DNA of 64,000 nt, from NCBI RefSeq assembly GCF_044377145.1, contig NZ_JBILJQ010000009.1, positions 39,436-103,435 of the forward strand. The letters run 5' to 3'. The position numbers were made by a program, and so were the translations under genes. The notes under the pieces are model-generated. The model did no database searches. It was not told the origin of the DNA and saw only the letters and a list, made by a program, of their open reading frames with translations. Below are positions 23,948 through 32,550 of this stretch, in pieces. The first letter of the stretch is position 1. Every line of letters begins with the position of its first letter. The DNA is from Aquimonas sp044377145. GTDB lineage: Bacteria; Pseudomonadota; Gammaproteobacteria; Xanthomonadales; Xanthomonadaceae.

Positions 23948-26275
23948 GTGGCGCGTGCTAAAGACGAGAATCGAAAGCCGGTGATTGCCGAAACCCGCGG
24001 CGGCCTGTGGCGCGAGGCGCTGGTGCTCGCGCTGGCCCCTGTGCTCCTGTATCTGCTGGCTTGCCTGTGGACCTGGAGCCCGCAGGACCCGGGCTGGTCG
24101 CGGATCGGCGAAGTGACCGGTGAAATCCGTAACTTCGGCGGTCTGGCCGGGGCCAAGTTCTCCGACATGGTGCTGTCGTTCTTTGGCCTGACCGCCTATG
24201 CGCTGCCGATCCTGATGGGGCTGGTTGCGGTGGTCGCCCTGCGTTCGAAAGCGGCTGACGAAGAAACTCCGCTGACGCCCGCCCTGCGCCTGATCGGTGT
24301 GGTGTTGTTCCTGGTATCCAGCGCTGCGGTTGCGGCGCTCAACTACGGCGCGTTCGCGAGCGAGCTGCCGATGGGCGCGGGCGGTGTGCTCGGCGGTCTG
24401 ATCAGCACCTGGCTCACTCGCGGAATCGGCCTGCTCGGCGCCAGCCTTCTGCTGCTGACCCTGCTGCTGATCTCGATAACCTTGGCCACCGGACTGTCCT
24501 GGCTGGCACTGATGGATCGGCTGGGCAGTGCGGTGCTCTGGCTCGCCGAGCGTGGGCGCAAGCAGGTCGCCGCCGCGGGTGAGTACCGCGTGGCGCGTGC
24601 CGCAGTCGCTGAGCGCGAGGAAGTGCGTCGCGAGGACAAGGTCAAGCGCGCCAAGCGTGAGCCGGTGAAGATCGAACCGCAGCTGCCGGCGCCGGAGCGC
24701 AGCGAGCGCGCTCAGCGCGAGCAGCAGATTCCGTTGTTCACGGTTTCAGTCGGTGAGAACGGCGTGCTGCCGCCGCTGTCCTTGCTTGACGACCCCAAGC
24801 CGCAGCCGAAGGGCTATTCCGACGAGGCGTTGTCGACACTGTCGCGGCAGATCGAGTTCAAGCTCAAGGATTTCCGCATCGAGGTCAATGTGGTCGGCGT
24901 GTATCCCGGCCCGGTGATCACCCGGTTCGAAATGGAGCCCGCGCCGGGCATCAAGGGCAGCCAGATTTCGAGCCTGGACAAGGACATCGCGCGCGGCCTG
25001 TCGGTGAAGTCGGTGCGCGTGGTCGACGTGATTCCGGGCAAGTCGGTGATCGGCATGGAGATCCCCAATGCCAATCGCGAGATCATCTACCTGTCCGAGA
25101 TCCTGCGTTCGCGCGAGTACGACAAGCTGGCCTCGCCCTTGGCGCTGGCGCTGGGCAAGGACATCGGTGGCCGGCCGACCGTGGTCGACCTCGGTCGCAT
25201 GCCGCATCTGCTGGTCGCCGGCACCACCGGCTCCGGCAAGTCGGTAGCGTTGAATGCGATGGTGTTGAGCCTGCTGTACAAGGCCACCGCCAACGAAGTG
25301 CGGATGCTGATGATCGACCCGAAGATGCTGGAGCTTTCGGTGTACGAAGGCATCCCGCACCTGTTGGCGCCGGTGGTGACCGACATGAAGGAGGCCGCCA
25401 ACGGCCTGCGCTGGTGCGTGGCCGAGATGGAGCGGCGCTATCGGCTGATGTCCGCGGTCGGCGTGCGCAACCTCGCCGGTTTCAACAAGAAGGTGCGCGA
25501 CGCGGTCGAAGCCGGCCAGCCGCTGATGGACCCGCTGTTCAAGCCGAATCCCGAGCTTGGCGAGGCGCCGCGGGCGCTGGAGACCTTGCCCTACATCGTC
25601 GTGATCATCGACGAGTTCGCCGACATGATGATGATTGTCGGCAAGAAGGTCGAAGAGCTCATCGCCCGCCTGGCGCAGAAGGCGCGTGCCGCCGGCATCC
25701 ACCTGATTCTCGCCACTCAGCGCCCATCGGTTGATGTGATCACCGGCTTGATCAAGGCCAACATCCCGACGCGCATCGCGTTCCAGGTCAGCTCCAAGAT
25801 CGACTCGCGCACGATTCTCGATCAGTCCGGTGCTGAAACCCTGCTCGGACACGGCGACATGCTCTACTTGCCGCCCGGTACCGCCATGCCCGATCGCGTG
25901 CACGGCGCCTTTGTCAGCGATGAGGAAGTGCATCGCGTGGTCGACCACCTGCGCAAGATCAGCGGCGGCCCGGACTACCTCGAGGGCGTGCTCGATGAAG
26001 TCCAGACCATGGGGGACGGCGTGGTGGTCGGCGCCACCGGTTTGCCGGAGGACTTCAAGTCGAATGATCCCGAGGCGGACGCGCTGTACGACCAGGCCGT
26101 GCAGATCGTCATCGAAACCCGCCGCGCTTCGATCTCCGGCGTGCAGCGGCGACTGAAGATCGGCTACAACCGCGCCGCGCGCCTGATCGAGGCGATGGAA
26201 GCGGCCGGCATCGTCAGCTCGCCCGAGCACAACGGCGACCGCAGCGTGCTGATGCCCAATCGCAACGCCGACTGA
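23948..26275 (+). CDS. ftsK: DNA translocase FtsK
   Basis: A 775-residue FtsK, starting at GTG. It anchors at the division septum and pumps chromosome DNA toward dif for XerCD resolution. The N-terminal membrane segments (about residues 25-200) include LVLALAPVLLYLLACLW and LGASLLLLTLLLISITLATG. A short linker rich in Arg, Lys and Glu follows, much shorter than in E. coli FtsK. The motor has Walker A GTTGSGKS at 425-432, and IVVIIDEFADMMM carries the Walker B acids. The C-terminal winged-helix gamma domain, which reads KOPS, is RRASISGVQRRLKIGYNRAARLIE. lolA follows after 110 bp. Confidence 0.97.
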   Translation: MARAKDENRKPVIAETRGGLWREALVLALAPVLLYLLACLWTWSPQDPGWSRIGEVTGEIRNFGGLAGAKFSDMVLSFFGLTAYALPILMGLVAVVALRSKAADEETPLTPALRLIGVVLFLVSSAAVAALNYGAFASELPMGAGGVLGGLISTWLTRGIGLLGASLLLLTLLLISITLATGLSWLALMDRLGSAVLWLAERGRKQVAAAGEYRVARAAVAEREEVRREDKVKRAKREPVKIEPQLPAPERSERAQREQQIPLFTVSVGENGVLPPLSLLDDPKPQPKGYSDEALSTLSRQIEFKLKDFRIEVNVVGVYPGPVITRFEMEPAPGIKGSQISSLDKDIARGLSVKSVRVVDVIPGKSVIGMEIPNANREIIYLSEILRSREYDKLASPLALALGKDIGGRPTVVDLGRMPHLLVAGTTGSGKSVALNAMVLSLLYKATANEVRMLMIDPKMLELSVYEGIPHLLAPVVTDMKEAANGLRWCVAEMERRYRLMSAVGVRNLAGFNKKVRDAVEAGQPLMDPLFKPNPELGEAPRALETLPYIVVIIDEFADMMMIVGKKVEELIARLAQKARAAGIHLILATQRPSVDVITGLIKANIPTRIAFQVSSKIDSRTILDQSGAETLLGHGDMLYLPPGTAMPDRVHGAFVSDEEVHRVVDHLRKISGGPDYLEGVLDEVQTMGDGVVVGATGLPEDFKSNDPEADALYDQAVQIVIETRRASISGVQRRLKIGYNRAARLIEAMEAAGIVSSPEHNGDRSVLMPNRNAD

Positions 26276-26385
26276 CGCCCCGTGCATTCGTTCGCCTCCG
26301 TCCTGTCCGCGGCAGCAGGACGGACGGCCGCGATTAAGCGCGGCGCACTCACACTCGGCGCGCCCTACCTGACCCGGAATTCCTC

Positions 26386-27033
26386 ATGCGTCTGCTGATC
26401 GTCTGCACGCTGCTGCTGTCCAGCCTCACTGTCTCCGCGGCGGATGCCGATGACCTGCTCAACGATTTCACGCGTGACCTCAAGGGGCTTCGTGGCCAGT
26501 TCAGCCAGCAGGTGTTTGACCCCAACGGCGGCCTGAGCGAAACCTCCAGCGGCGCGATCGCGCTGGCGGTGCCGCGCCAGCTGCGCTGGGAATATGTCGA
26601 GCCTTTCCCGCAGCTGATCGTGGCTGACGGCGAACACCTTTTCATCTTCGACCCGGACCTGGAGCAGGTCACGGTGCGGCGTCAGGTGTACGAAGAACAG
26701 CAAAGCCCGCTGCTGGCATTGGTCGACCCCGAAGAGCGCGAACGTCAGTTCAAGCTGAAAGGCGCCGGCCAGCGCGACGGTCTCGACTGGATTGAGCTGG
26801 AGGCCAAGCAGGAGGAGGCGCCGATTCGCAACGCCCTGCTGGGCCTGTCAGGCGATCAGCTGCTGCGCATGCAGTTCACCGATTCGCTCGGCCAGCGCAC
26901 CGATATCCGCTTCAGCGACTGGCAGCGCAACCCTGACTTCCAGCCTGGCGCTTTCCGCTTCGAGATTCCTGCCGGCGTCGACGTGGTGGGCGACTACACG
27001 CCTTCAGCTGAAGTGCTGCCGCTCGGCGATTGA
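26386..27033 (+). CDS. lolA: Outer-membrane lipoprotein carrier protein LolA
   Basis: A 215-residue periplasmic chaperone that carries lipoproteins from LolCDE to LolB. The signal peptide is MRLLIVCTLLLSSLTVSAADA. Then come LNDFTRDLKGLRGQFSQQVF and LRWEYVEPFPQLIVADGEHLFIFDPDLEQVTVR, the usual LolA core, ending at VDVVGDYTP. The position just after ftsK is the standard gene order. A strong terminator follows 22 bp after the stop. The window encodes several likely cargo lipoproteins (the lipocalin and the SUMF1 protein). Confidence 0.96.
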   Translation: MRLLIVCTLLLSSLTVSAADADDLLNDFTRDLKGLRGQFSQQVFDPNGGLSETSSGAIALAVPRQLRWEYVEPFPQLIVADGEHLFIFDPDLEQVTVRRQVYEEQQSPLLALVDPEERERQFKLKGAGQRDGLDWIELEAKQEEAPIRNALLGLSGDQLLRMQFTDSLGQRTDIRFSDWQRNPDFQPGAFRFEIPAGVDVVGDYTPSAEVLPLGD

Positions 27034-27055
27034 AGTGCGCGAAGGCGACGGATCA

Positions 27056-27090
27056 AAACATGAGGCCCGCGCGATGCGGGCCTCATGTTT
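27056..27090. terminator. Strong bidirectional terminator after lolA
   Basis: A perfect 15-bp stem, AAACATGAGGCCCGC with its complement, around the loop GCGAT. The A/T ends give a short U-tract in either direction, so it can serve both lolA and the convergent acyl-CoA dehydrogenase gene. Confidence 0.85.
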
Positions 27091-27115
27091 GCAACGGAGT
27101 TAGGAGGCGGGCTCG

Positions 27116-27129
27116 GAATCCCGAATCCC
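27116..27129. repeat. Tandem 7-bp repeat GAATCCC x2
   Basis: Two adjacent copies of GAATCCC just before the dehydrogenase stop. A related run of ATCCCGC units lies at 47723-47741. Short GGGATTC-type tandem repeats in intergenic DNA are a known trait of Xanthomonas-related genomes. Confidence 0.5.
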
Positions 27130-27142
27130 TATTTCCGGCTCT

Positions 27143-28300
27143 TCAGAACCGCCCCTCGAACAACTCGCGCCCGATCAGCATCCGGCGGATTTCGTTCGTT
27201 CCAGCGCCGATCTCGTAGAGCTTGGCATCGCGCAGCAGGCGGCCGGCAGGGTAGTCATTGATGTAGCCGTTGCCGCCCAGCGTCTGGATGGCTTCCAGTG
27301 TCACCTTCACCGCCGCCTCGGAGGCATGCAGCAGGCAGCTTGCCGCATCCACGCGTGAGCGCACGCCGCGGTCGTACTCGCGTGCCACCGAGTAGGCGAA
27401 CGCGCGCGAGGACTGCACGGCTGTATACATGTCAGCGATCTTGGCCTGCATGATGCCGAAGCGGCCAATCGGTGAATCGAACTGGCGGCGCTCGCGCACA
27501 TAGGGCAGCACGATATCCATGGCCGCCTGCATCAGGCCGATCGGGCCGCCGGACAGCACCAGACGCTCGCTGTTCAAGCCCGACATCAGCACACGCACGC
27601 CGAGGTTGACCTCGCCGAGAACGTTCGCGGCCGGAATTTCGCAGTTCTCGAACACCAGCTCGCAGGTGTTGCTGCCGCGCATGCCGAGCTTGTCGAGCTT
27701 CTGCGCGGTGGAGAAACCCGGCATGCCCTTCTCGACCAGGAAGGCGGTCATCGTGCGCGAGCCTTCCGACTTGTCTGCCGTTCGCATGTAGACGATCAGC
27801 ACATCGGCATCGGGGCCGTTGGTGATCCACATCTTGCTGCCGTTGGCGACCCAGGTGTCGCCTTGAAGCACCGCGCGACAGGCCATCGAGCCGACCACGT
27901 CGGAGCCGGCACCGGGCTCGCTCATGGCAAGTGCACCGATGAATTCGCCGCTGCAGAGCTTCGGGATGAAGCGTTCGCGCTGCTCCGGCGTGCCGTGGTT
28001 GTACAGGTTCTGCACGCACAGATTGCTGTGTGCGCCGTAGGAGAGGCCGACCGACCCGGAGGCGCGGGAGATTTCCTCCATCGCCACCAGGTGAGCGAGA
28101 TAGCCCATGCCGGAACCGCCCATCTCGGGCGGCAGGGTGATGCCGAGCAGGCCCATTTCACCGAGCTTCTGCCACAGGTCCATCGGGAAGGCGTTGTCGC
28201 TGTCGATATCGGCTGCGCGCGGGGCGATCTCGGCGGCGGCGAAACGGGCCACCGCGTCGCGCAGGCTGTCGATGTCTTCGCCGAGTTCAAAGGCTCGCAT
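27143..28300 (-). CDS. ivd: Acyl-CoA dehydrogenase, isovaleryl-CoA dehydrogenase type
   Basis: A 385-residue FAD flavoenzyme. It probably oxidises isovaleryl-CoA to 3-methylcrotonyl-CoA in leucine breakdown. The acyl-CoA dehydrogenase signatures are present: GALAMSEPGAGSDVVGSM, WVANGSKMWITNGPDADVLIVY and KLYEIGAGTNEIRRMLIGRELF. YGAHSNLCVQNLYNHG is characteristic of the isovaleryl-CoA group. The start used (MRAFELGEDIDSLRDAVARF) is the normal N-terminus. It lies 110 bp downstream of leucine dehydrogenase on the same strand, which supports leucine/branched-chain use; other steps of the pathway are not in the window. Confidence 0.9.
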   Translation of the reverse strand: MRAFELGEDIDSLRDAVARFAAAEIAPRAADIDSDNAFPMDLWQKLGEMGLLGITLPPEMGGSGMGYLAHLVAMEEISRASGSVGLSYGAHSNLCVQNLYNHGTPEQRERFIPKLCSGEFIGALAMSEPGAGSDVVGSMACRAVLQGDTWVANGSKMWITNGPDADVLIVYMRTADKSEGSRTMTAFLVEKGMPGFSTAQKLDKLGMRGSNTCELVFENCEIPAANVLGEVNLGVRVLMSGLNSERLVLSGGPIGLMQAAMDIVLPYVRERRQFDSPIGRFGIMQAKIADMYTAVQSSRAFAYSVAREYDRGVRSRVDAASCLLHASEAAVKVTLEAIQTLGGNGYINDYPAGRLLRDAKLYEIGAGTNEIRRMLIGRELFEGRF

Positions 28301-28410
28301 GGGCAGGTTCCTGTAGGGCAGGGCGGTGCGCAGAGCGCACCGGATCAAGGGGTTTGCAGGGTCGCGAGCATGCAGCAATGCGCATGCTCGCGACGTCATG
28401 AAGCAGCCGC

Positions 28411-29514
28411 TCAGCCCGCGCGCATGCGGCCCAGGAAGCGCGGCGCGGAGTTGCCCATGTGCGGTAGCTTGACCTTGCCGATGGTGTGAATGCGTTCCTC
28501 AGCCATGCGGTCGGCAGCCTTGTAGGTCGGCATGTTGTCGCGCGCGCTGATCTCGAAAATGCGGCCGAGGTTGTAATAGATCGTACGCATCATGCGCATG
28601 GCGCGCTCGCGGTTGTAGCCGTCGATCTCCAACGACACGTTCATCAGGCCACCGGCATTGACCGCGTAGTCCGGCGCATACAGCACGCCACGACGGTGCA
28701 GTTCATCGCCGATGGCATCGTTCGCAAGCTGGTTGTTGGCGGCGCCGCAGATGATCTGCGCCTTGATCCGATCCAGGGTCTTTTCGTTGATCGTGCCGCC
28801 CAGCGCGGTGGGCGAGAACACGTCGGCGGGGACGTCGTAGATTTCATCAAGCCCCACGGCCTCGCAACCGAACTCGTCGACCGCGCGCTGCACGGCTTTC
28901 TGGTTGATGTCGGTGACGAACACCTTGGCGCCGCGCTCGCGCAGCAGCTTGACGAACTCCATACCAACGTGGCCCACGCCCTGCACGGCGTAGCTGAACT
29001 TCTCGACCTCTTCATGGCCGTGCTTGAAGTTCAGTGCGGCCATCAGGCCCTGCAGCGTGCCGAAAGCGGTGAACGGCGAGGGGTCGCCGGAGCCGCCGTG
29101 GACCTGGTGGACGCCGGTGACGAACTCGGTCTCTTTCAGCACGTATTCCATGTCATTGACATCGATGCCGACGTCTTCGGCGGTGATGTAGCGACCGTTC
29201 AGCGAATTGACGAAACGACCGAAGGCGCGGAACAGCGCTTCGGACTTGTCCTTGTGCGGGTCGCCCCAGATCACGGCCTTGCCGCCACCGAGGTTCAATC
29301 CCGAGACCGCGGCCTTGTAGGTCATGCCGCGCGACAGGCGCAGCACGTCATTCAGCGCTTCCTCGTCACTGGCGTAGTTCCACATGCGGGTGCCGCCCAG
29401 GGCGGGTCCGAGCACGGTGTTGTGAATGGCGATGATCGCCTTCAGGCCGGCATCTGCGTTGTGGCAGAACACGACTTGCTCGTGGCCGGTGCGGGAAAGG
29501 GTTTCAAACAGCAT
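28411..29514 (-). CDS. ldh: Leucine dehydrogenase (Glu/Leu/Phe/Val dehydrogenase family)
   Basis: A 367-residue NAD-dependent amino-acid dehydrogenase that reversibly deaminates branched-chain amino acids to 2-oxo acids. N-terminal HEQVVFCHNADAGLKAIIAIHNT and LGPALGGTRMW match leucine/valine dehydrogenases. LNLGGGKAVIWGD contains the catalytic lysine region. VQGVGHVGMEFVKLL is the nucleotide-binding GxGxxG, and CGAANNQLA lies in the C-terminal half. The start at 29514 begins MLFETLSRTGHEQVV; nine residues upstream are discarded. Valine dehydrogenase is the main alternative. Together with the isovaleryl-CoA dehydrogenase gene it forms a leucine-catabolic pair. Confidence 0.9.
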   Translation of the reverse strand: MLFETLSRTGHEQVVFCHNADAGLKAIIAIHNTVLGPALGGTRMWNYASDEEALNDVLRLSRGMTYKAAVSGLNLGGGKAVIWGDPHKDKSEALFRAFGRFVNSLNGRYITAEDVGIDVNDMEYVLKETEFVTGVHQVHGGSGDPSPFTAFGTLQGLMAALNFKHGHEEVEKFSYAVQGVGHVGMEFVKLLRERGAKVFVTDINQKAVQRAVDEFGCEAVGLDEIYDVPADVFSPTALGGTINEKTLDRIKAQIICGAANNQLANDAIGDELHRRGVLYAPDYAVNAGGLMNVSLEIDGYNRERAMRMMRTIYYNLGRIFEISARDNMPTYKAADRMAEERIHTIGKVKLPHMGNSAPRFLGRMRAG

Positions 29515-29757
29515 TGGAGACTCCGGAAGGGGCGGGGGCACCCGGTGTGCGGGGACAGCCCGCGCGCTGCAGGCTGCAGTTGACGCGGGAAGCCGCCCAT
29601 TCTAGCCCGCGAAATCGAGGGCGACACCCTGCGCTGCAGCGAGATTCGCGGCGGGAGGATGTCCGGATCCGGCGCCCGATTCCGTACTGTTGCGTACCGT
29701 GTGACAGACCAACAGCCGTTGACCTGCATGCACTCAACCCACCGGGAGATCTTTCCA

Positions 29758-30348
29758 ATGACTCGTTCGATCATCGCTGTCGCCGCACTGCTGCTTGGTT
29801 CCTTCGTCGCCCCGCCGGCCTCAGCCGACGCCAAGGACGAAGTGGTTGCCGCCTGGGAGCGCGCGTTGGCGCACGGCAGCTATCGGATGCAGATGGAGAC
29901 TGAGACCCGAGGCCGGGTGAACACCCAGCAGATGGACGTGAAGCTCCCCGGCAGTTTCCACATGCGCTCACCCGAGTCTGAAATGATCCTGCTGCCGCAG
30001 GGCACCTGGATGAAAGTCAACGGCAGCTGGATGCAGTTTCCGATGAACATGTCCAAGATCATCGAAGGCTATACCGCCGATGCGATCGAGCAGGGCAAGG
30101 CGTCGCTCACCGATGTCGAGCACCTGGGCGAGGCCGAAGTCGAAGGCTGCCTGGCCACTCGCTATCGCTACTCCACAAGCGGCAAGTTCATGGGCATGAA
30201 GAATGACAGTGAGGTCGAGATGGCGGTCTGCCAGGCCAGCGGCCTGCCGCGCCTGCTGACATCCAGAAGCGGCAGCAAGCGCCGCCCGGACACCCTGAGG
30301 ATCGTCTACGACTTCGAGGCCGAGATCGACATTCGCGCGCCTCGCTGA
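29758..30348 (+). CDS. Small exported protein of unknown function
   Basis: A 196-residue protein with a signal peptide (MTRSIIAVAALLLGSFVAPPASA). The mature part alternates strands such as SYRMQMETETRGRVNTQQMDVKL and LGEAEVEGCLATRYRYSTSG and contains one cysteine pair. The overall style recalls LolA/LppX-type periplasmic beta half-barrels, but no diagnostic motif was found. The start at 29758 gives a proper signal peptide; the upstream frame extension does not. It is divergent from leucine dehydrogenase (243 bp between) and ends 9 bp from the convergent PHA-system gene. Confidence 0.72.
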   Translation: MTRSIIAVAALLLGSFVAPPASADAKDEVVAAWERALAHGSYRMQMETETRGRVNTQQMDVKLPGSFHMRSPESEMILLPQGTWMKVNGSWMQFPMNMSKIIEGYTADAIEQGKASLTDVEHLGEAEVEGCLATRYRYSTSGKFMGMKNDSEVEMAVCQASGLPRLLTSRSGSKRRPDTLRIVYDFEAEIDIRAPR

Positions 30349-30357
30349 CCCGTCCGA

Positions 30358-30642
30358 TCAGGCCTCGGGGCCGAGCTCGCGATCAATGTAGCGATGGATC
30401 TCGGCCTCGATCGGACTGCGCAGCGCCGACAGCAGGAAACCCAGTTTCACCAGCACATCCACTTTGCCGCGGCTGAGTGCGATGTTGCCGTTCACGCCCA
30501 TCCTCTGAAAGTGCAGGGTGTTGCCTTCCCAAGTGCACTCGACCGAGAACTTCTCGGCCAGCCGTTCGGCGACATGGTCGATCGCGAGCTTGGCTTCCTT
30601 CATGGATTTGGTGTGCGTTCGGCAGATTTCGATACTCGGCAT
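30358..30642 (-). CDS. Polyhydroxyalkanoic acid system family protein
   Basis: A 94-residue protein matching the small PHA-granule-region family (Pfam PF09650 type). It has a histidine near the start (CRTHTKSMKEAKLAIDHVAERLAEKF), then a short beta segment VECTWEGNTLHFQRMGVNGNI. Next come KVDVLVKLGFLLSAL and an amphipathic C-terminal helix beginning at IEAEIHRYI. Members are found near polyhydroxyalkanoate genes, but no phaC or phasin gene is visible in this window. The function is unproven. It is a single gene. Confidence 0.82.
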   Translation of the reverse strand: MPSIEICRTHTKSMKEAKLAIDHVAERLAEKFSVECTWEGNTLHFQRMGVNGNIALSRGKVDVLVKLGFLLSALRSPIEAEIHRYIDRELGPEA

Positions 30643-30765
30643 GGGGGCGGGCTCTGGCGTTTGCGGGGATGAGTACAGGTCGGCCGCGCAGCAACCTGAG
30701 GTTACGGGCGCGGAGGGTTCAATCGATGGTCTTGGTCGCCGACGAGTGACGGGTTAGCATGCCGC

Positions 30766-31593
30766 ATGCGCTTCACATTTCCCAACGGCGAGCACCCCGG
30801 TGTCGAGCTTACGCGCGGCAGCCTGAGCATCGGTTCGGACGCGGACGACACGGTCTGCCTCGGTGATGCCGGACTCAAGCCCAGCCATGCCCGGATCGAT
30901 CTGCAGCCCGAGCGCCGGGTGTGCATCCTGCGTCTGGCGCCGGGTGCACTGGCCTATCTGAATGCTCGCCCGGTGCGCTCACTGGCTCTTCTGCGGGCGG
31001 GTGATGTGGTGATGCTCAATCGGGTCCGGCTGTGCCTGCAGGGCGCGGTCGTGGCCGGCCCGGCGGCCGGTAGCGAGAGCGGCACCTTCGAGCCTCGCGA
31101 TGGTGGGCCTCGTGTAGTGCTGCGCGGCGTCGCCGGCGTGTTCTTCGGGCGCAGCTACCGCTTTGAACCCACCATCAGCATCGGCCGCAGCGAGCGCGCG
31201 GATATCAGCGTCGACGAGGAAGGCTTGGCAGCGATTCAACTGCGCCTGCACTGGCTCGGTGACCGTTGTCTGATCCAGTCCGACGCGGCGGAGCCGAACT
31301 TCGAACTCAATGGTCAGGCGCTCAGTTCCGCCTTCATGATGCCGGGCGATCAACTGCGCGTAGGTTCCGCGCGCTTTGTACTCGAGGCGCCCGGGCTGCG
31401 CCCTGGGCGCCGCGATGATCCGCACACTCCGGTCAAGCCGATGCGCGCGGTCAGCCACGCCGACGTGCCCACGCCCCCGCCGGCAGCGGCCTCGGTTGCG
31501 GTGCAGAGCGGTTTCAATTTCGGCTGGCTGATTCTGGCTGCCGCCGCGATTGCCGGTGCCCTGCTGGTGCTCTTTGTGTACGCACCGCATTAG
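30766..31593 (+). CDS. Tandem FHA-domain protein with C-terminal membrane anchor
   Basis: A 275-residue protein. The first forkhead-associated domain (about residues 1-95) has LSIGSDADDTVCLGDAGLKPSHARI, in which the phosphothreonine-binding GR is GS but the SH pair remains. A second FHA-like domain (about 120-205) has ISIGRSERADISVDEEGLAAIQLRL, keeping GR but lacking the S/H pair. A Pro/Ala linker follows, then one C-terminal membrane helix (FGWLILAAAAIAGALLVLFVYA). Each domain lacks part of the canonical phospho-site, so phosphopeptide binding is uncertain. No Ser/Thr kinase gene is adjacent. Confidence 0.82.
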   Translation: MRFTFPNGEHPGVELTRGSLSIGSDADDTVCLGDAGLKPSHARIDLQPERRVCILRLAPGALAYLNARPVRSLALLRAGDVVMLNRVRLCLQGAVVAGPAAGSESGTFEPRDGGPRVVLRGVAGVFFGRSYRFEPTISIGRSERADISVDEEGLAAIQLRLHWLGDRCLIQSDAAEPNFELNGQALSSAFMMPGDQLRVGSARFVLEAPGLRPGRRDDPHTPVKPMRAVSHADVPTPPPAAASVAVQSGFNFGWLILAAAAIAGALLVLFVYAPH

Positions 31594-31614
31594 GCGCAGC
31601 TCGCGCGCGTTGGC

Positions 31615-32550
31615 TCAGCGGGTGGCGGGTGGCTCGCTGGAGATGTCCGGATCCGTGACCGCCCGACGCGCCAGCTGCGCTTCGCGGTGCGCGATGTAGA
31701 CATTGGCGGTGAAGATGATCGCTGCGCCAGTGCCGATCCACAGGTCCAGGCGCTCGTCGAAAAGCAGATAGCCGGCGGCTGCCACCAGCGGCACCTGCAA
31801 AAAGCTGATCGGGGTGAGCATGGAGGCGTCGCCCAGCTTCAGCGCGCGCGCCCAGCACATATGTCCAGCGGTGCCAAAGAATCCAGCCAGAACGATCCAT
31901 AGCCAAATGATGCCCTGCGGCGTCTCCCACACCCACAGCGCGGGCCCCAGCGACAGCGGCACCCACAGCAGCGTGGTGTAGAGAACAATGGCATCGGCTT
32001 TTTCGGTGCGCGAAAGGAATTTGATGCTGATCGCGACCGCGGCGCTGAGCGCTGCGGCGCAGAGTGCAACCAGCACGCCAGGGCTGAAGTCGGCGCCCGG
32101 ACGAACGATCAACAGCACGCCGATGAAGCCCAGGCCGACCGCAGTCCAGCGCCGCGCACGCACCACCTCACCCAGCACCAGAACCGCGCCGATGGTGACG
32201 AACAGCGGCGTCGAGTACGACAGCGACACCGCCTGGGCCAGCGGCAGATTCACGATCGCCCAGAACCCGCACAGCATCGACACGATGCCGATGGCCGAGC
32301 GGAACGCATACAGCGAGAGCTTGCTGGTCTTGAGCAGCCCCGGGCCGTGCCGCAGCAGCAGGGGCAGGGCGAACGCCAGCCCGAACAGATTGCGGAAGAA
32401 GGCGATCTCGAACGGATGCAGCTGCGTCGACGCGAGCCGGATCACCACCGCCATGCAGCCGAACATGCACGCGCTGGCCAGCATCAACAGCACCGCTTTC
32501 CAGACCGCAGCGGCGGCGCGCGAACCGGCCGCGCTTTCGACGGGGCTCAT
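31615..32550 (-). CDS. EamA/DMT-superfamily inner-membrane transporter
   Basis: A 311-residue permease with about ten hydrophobic helices in two EamA repeats. The first includes MLASACMFGCMAVVIRLAS and HPFEIAFFRNLFGLAFALP. The second includes AAALSAAVAISIKFLSRTEKADAIVLYTTL and the C-terminal LFDERLDLWIGTGAAIIF, a typical EamA ending. The family exports metabolites and amino acids; no substrate can be given. The ATG overlaps the murB stop (ATGA), so it is translated from the pyrD-murB message. Long in-frame upstream sequence lies inside murB and is not part of the gene. Confidence 0.88.
   Translation of the reverse strand: MSPVESAAGSRAAAAVWKAVLLMLASACMFGCMAVVIRLASTQLHPFEIAFFRNLFGLAFALPLLLRHGPGLLKTSKLSLYAFRSAIGIVSMLCGFWAIVNLPLAQAVSLSYSTPLFVTIGAVLVLGEVVRARRWTAVGLGFIGVLLIVRPGADFSPGVLVALCAAALSAAVAISIKFLSRTEKADAIVLYTTLLWVPLSLGPALWVWETPQGIIWLWIVLAGFFGTAGHMCWARALKLGDASMLTPISFLQVPLVAAAGYLLFDERLDLWIGTGAAIIFTANVYIAHREAQLARRAVTDPDISSEPPATR

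Noticed and set aside
24746..26287. Minus-strand frame of 513 codons opposite ftsK
   Set aside because: Antisense shadow with no signal, domain or ribosome-binding site; ftsK is intact.
27116..27129. CRISPR-like or larger repeat array from GAATCCC units
   Set aside because: Only two 7-bp copies; no spacers or palindromic repeats, and the similar run at 47.7 kb is also under three copies.
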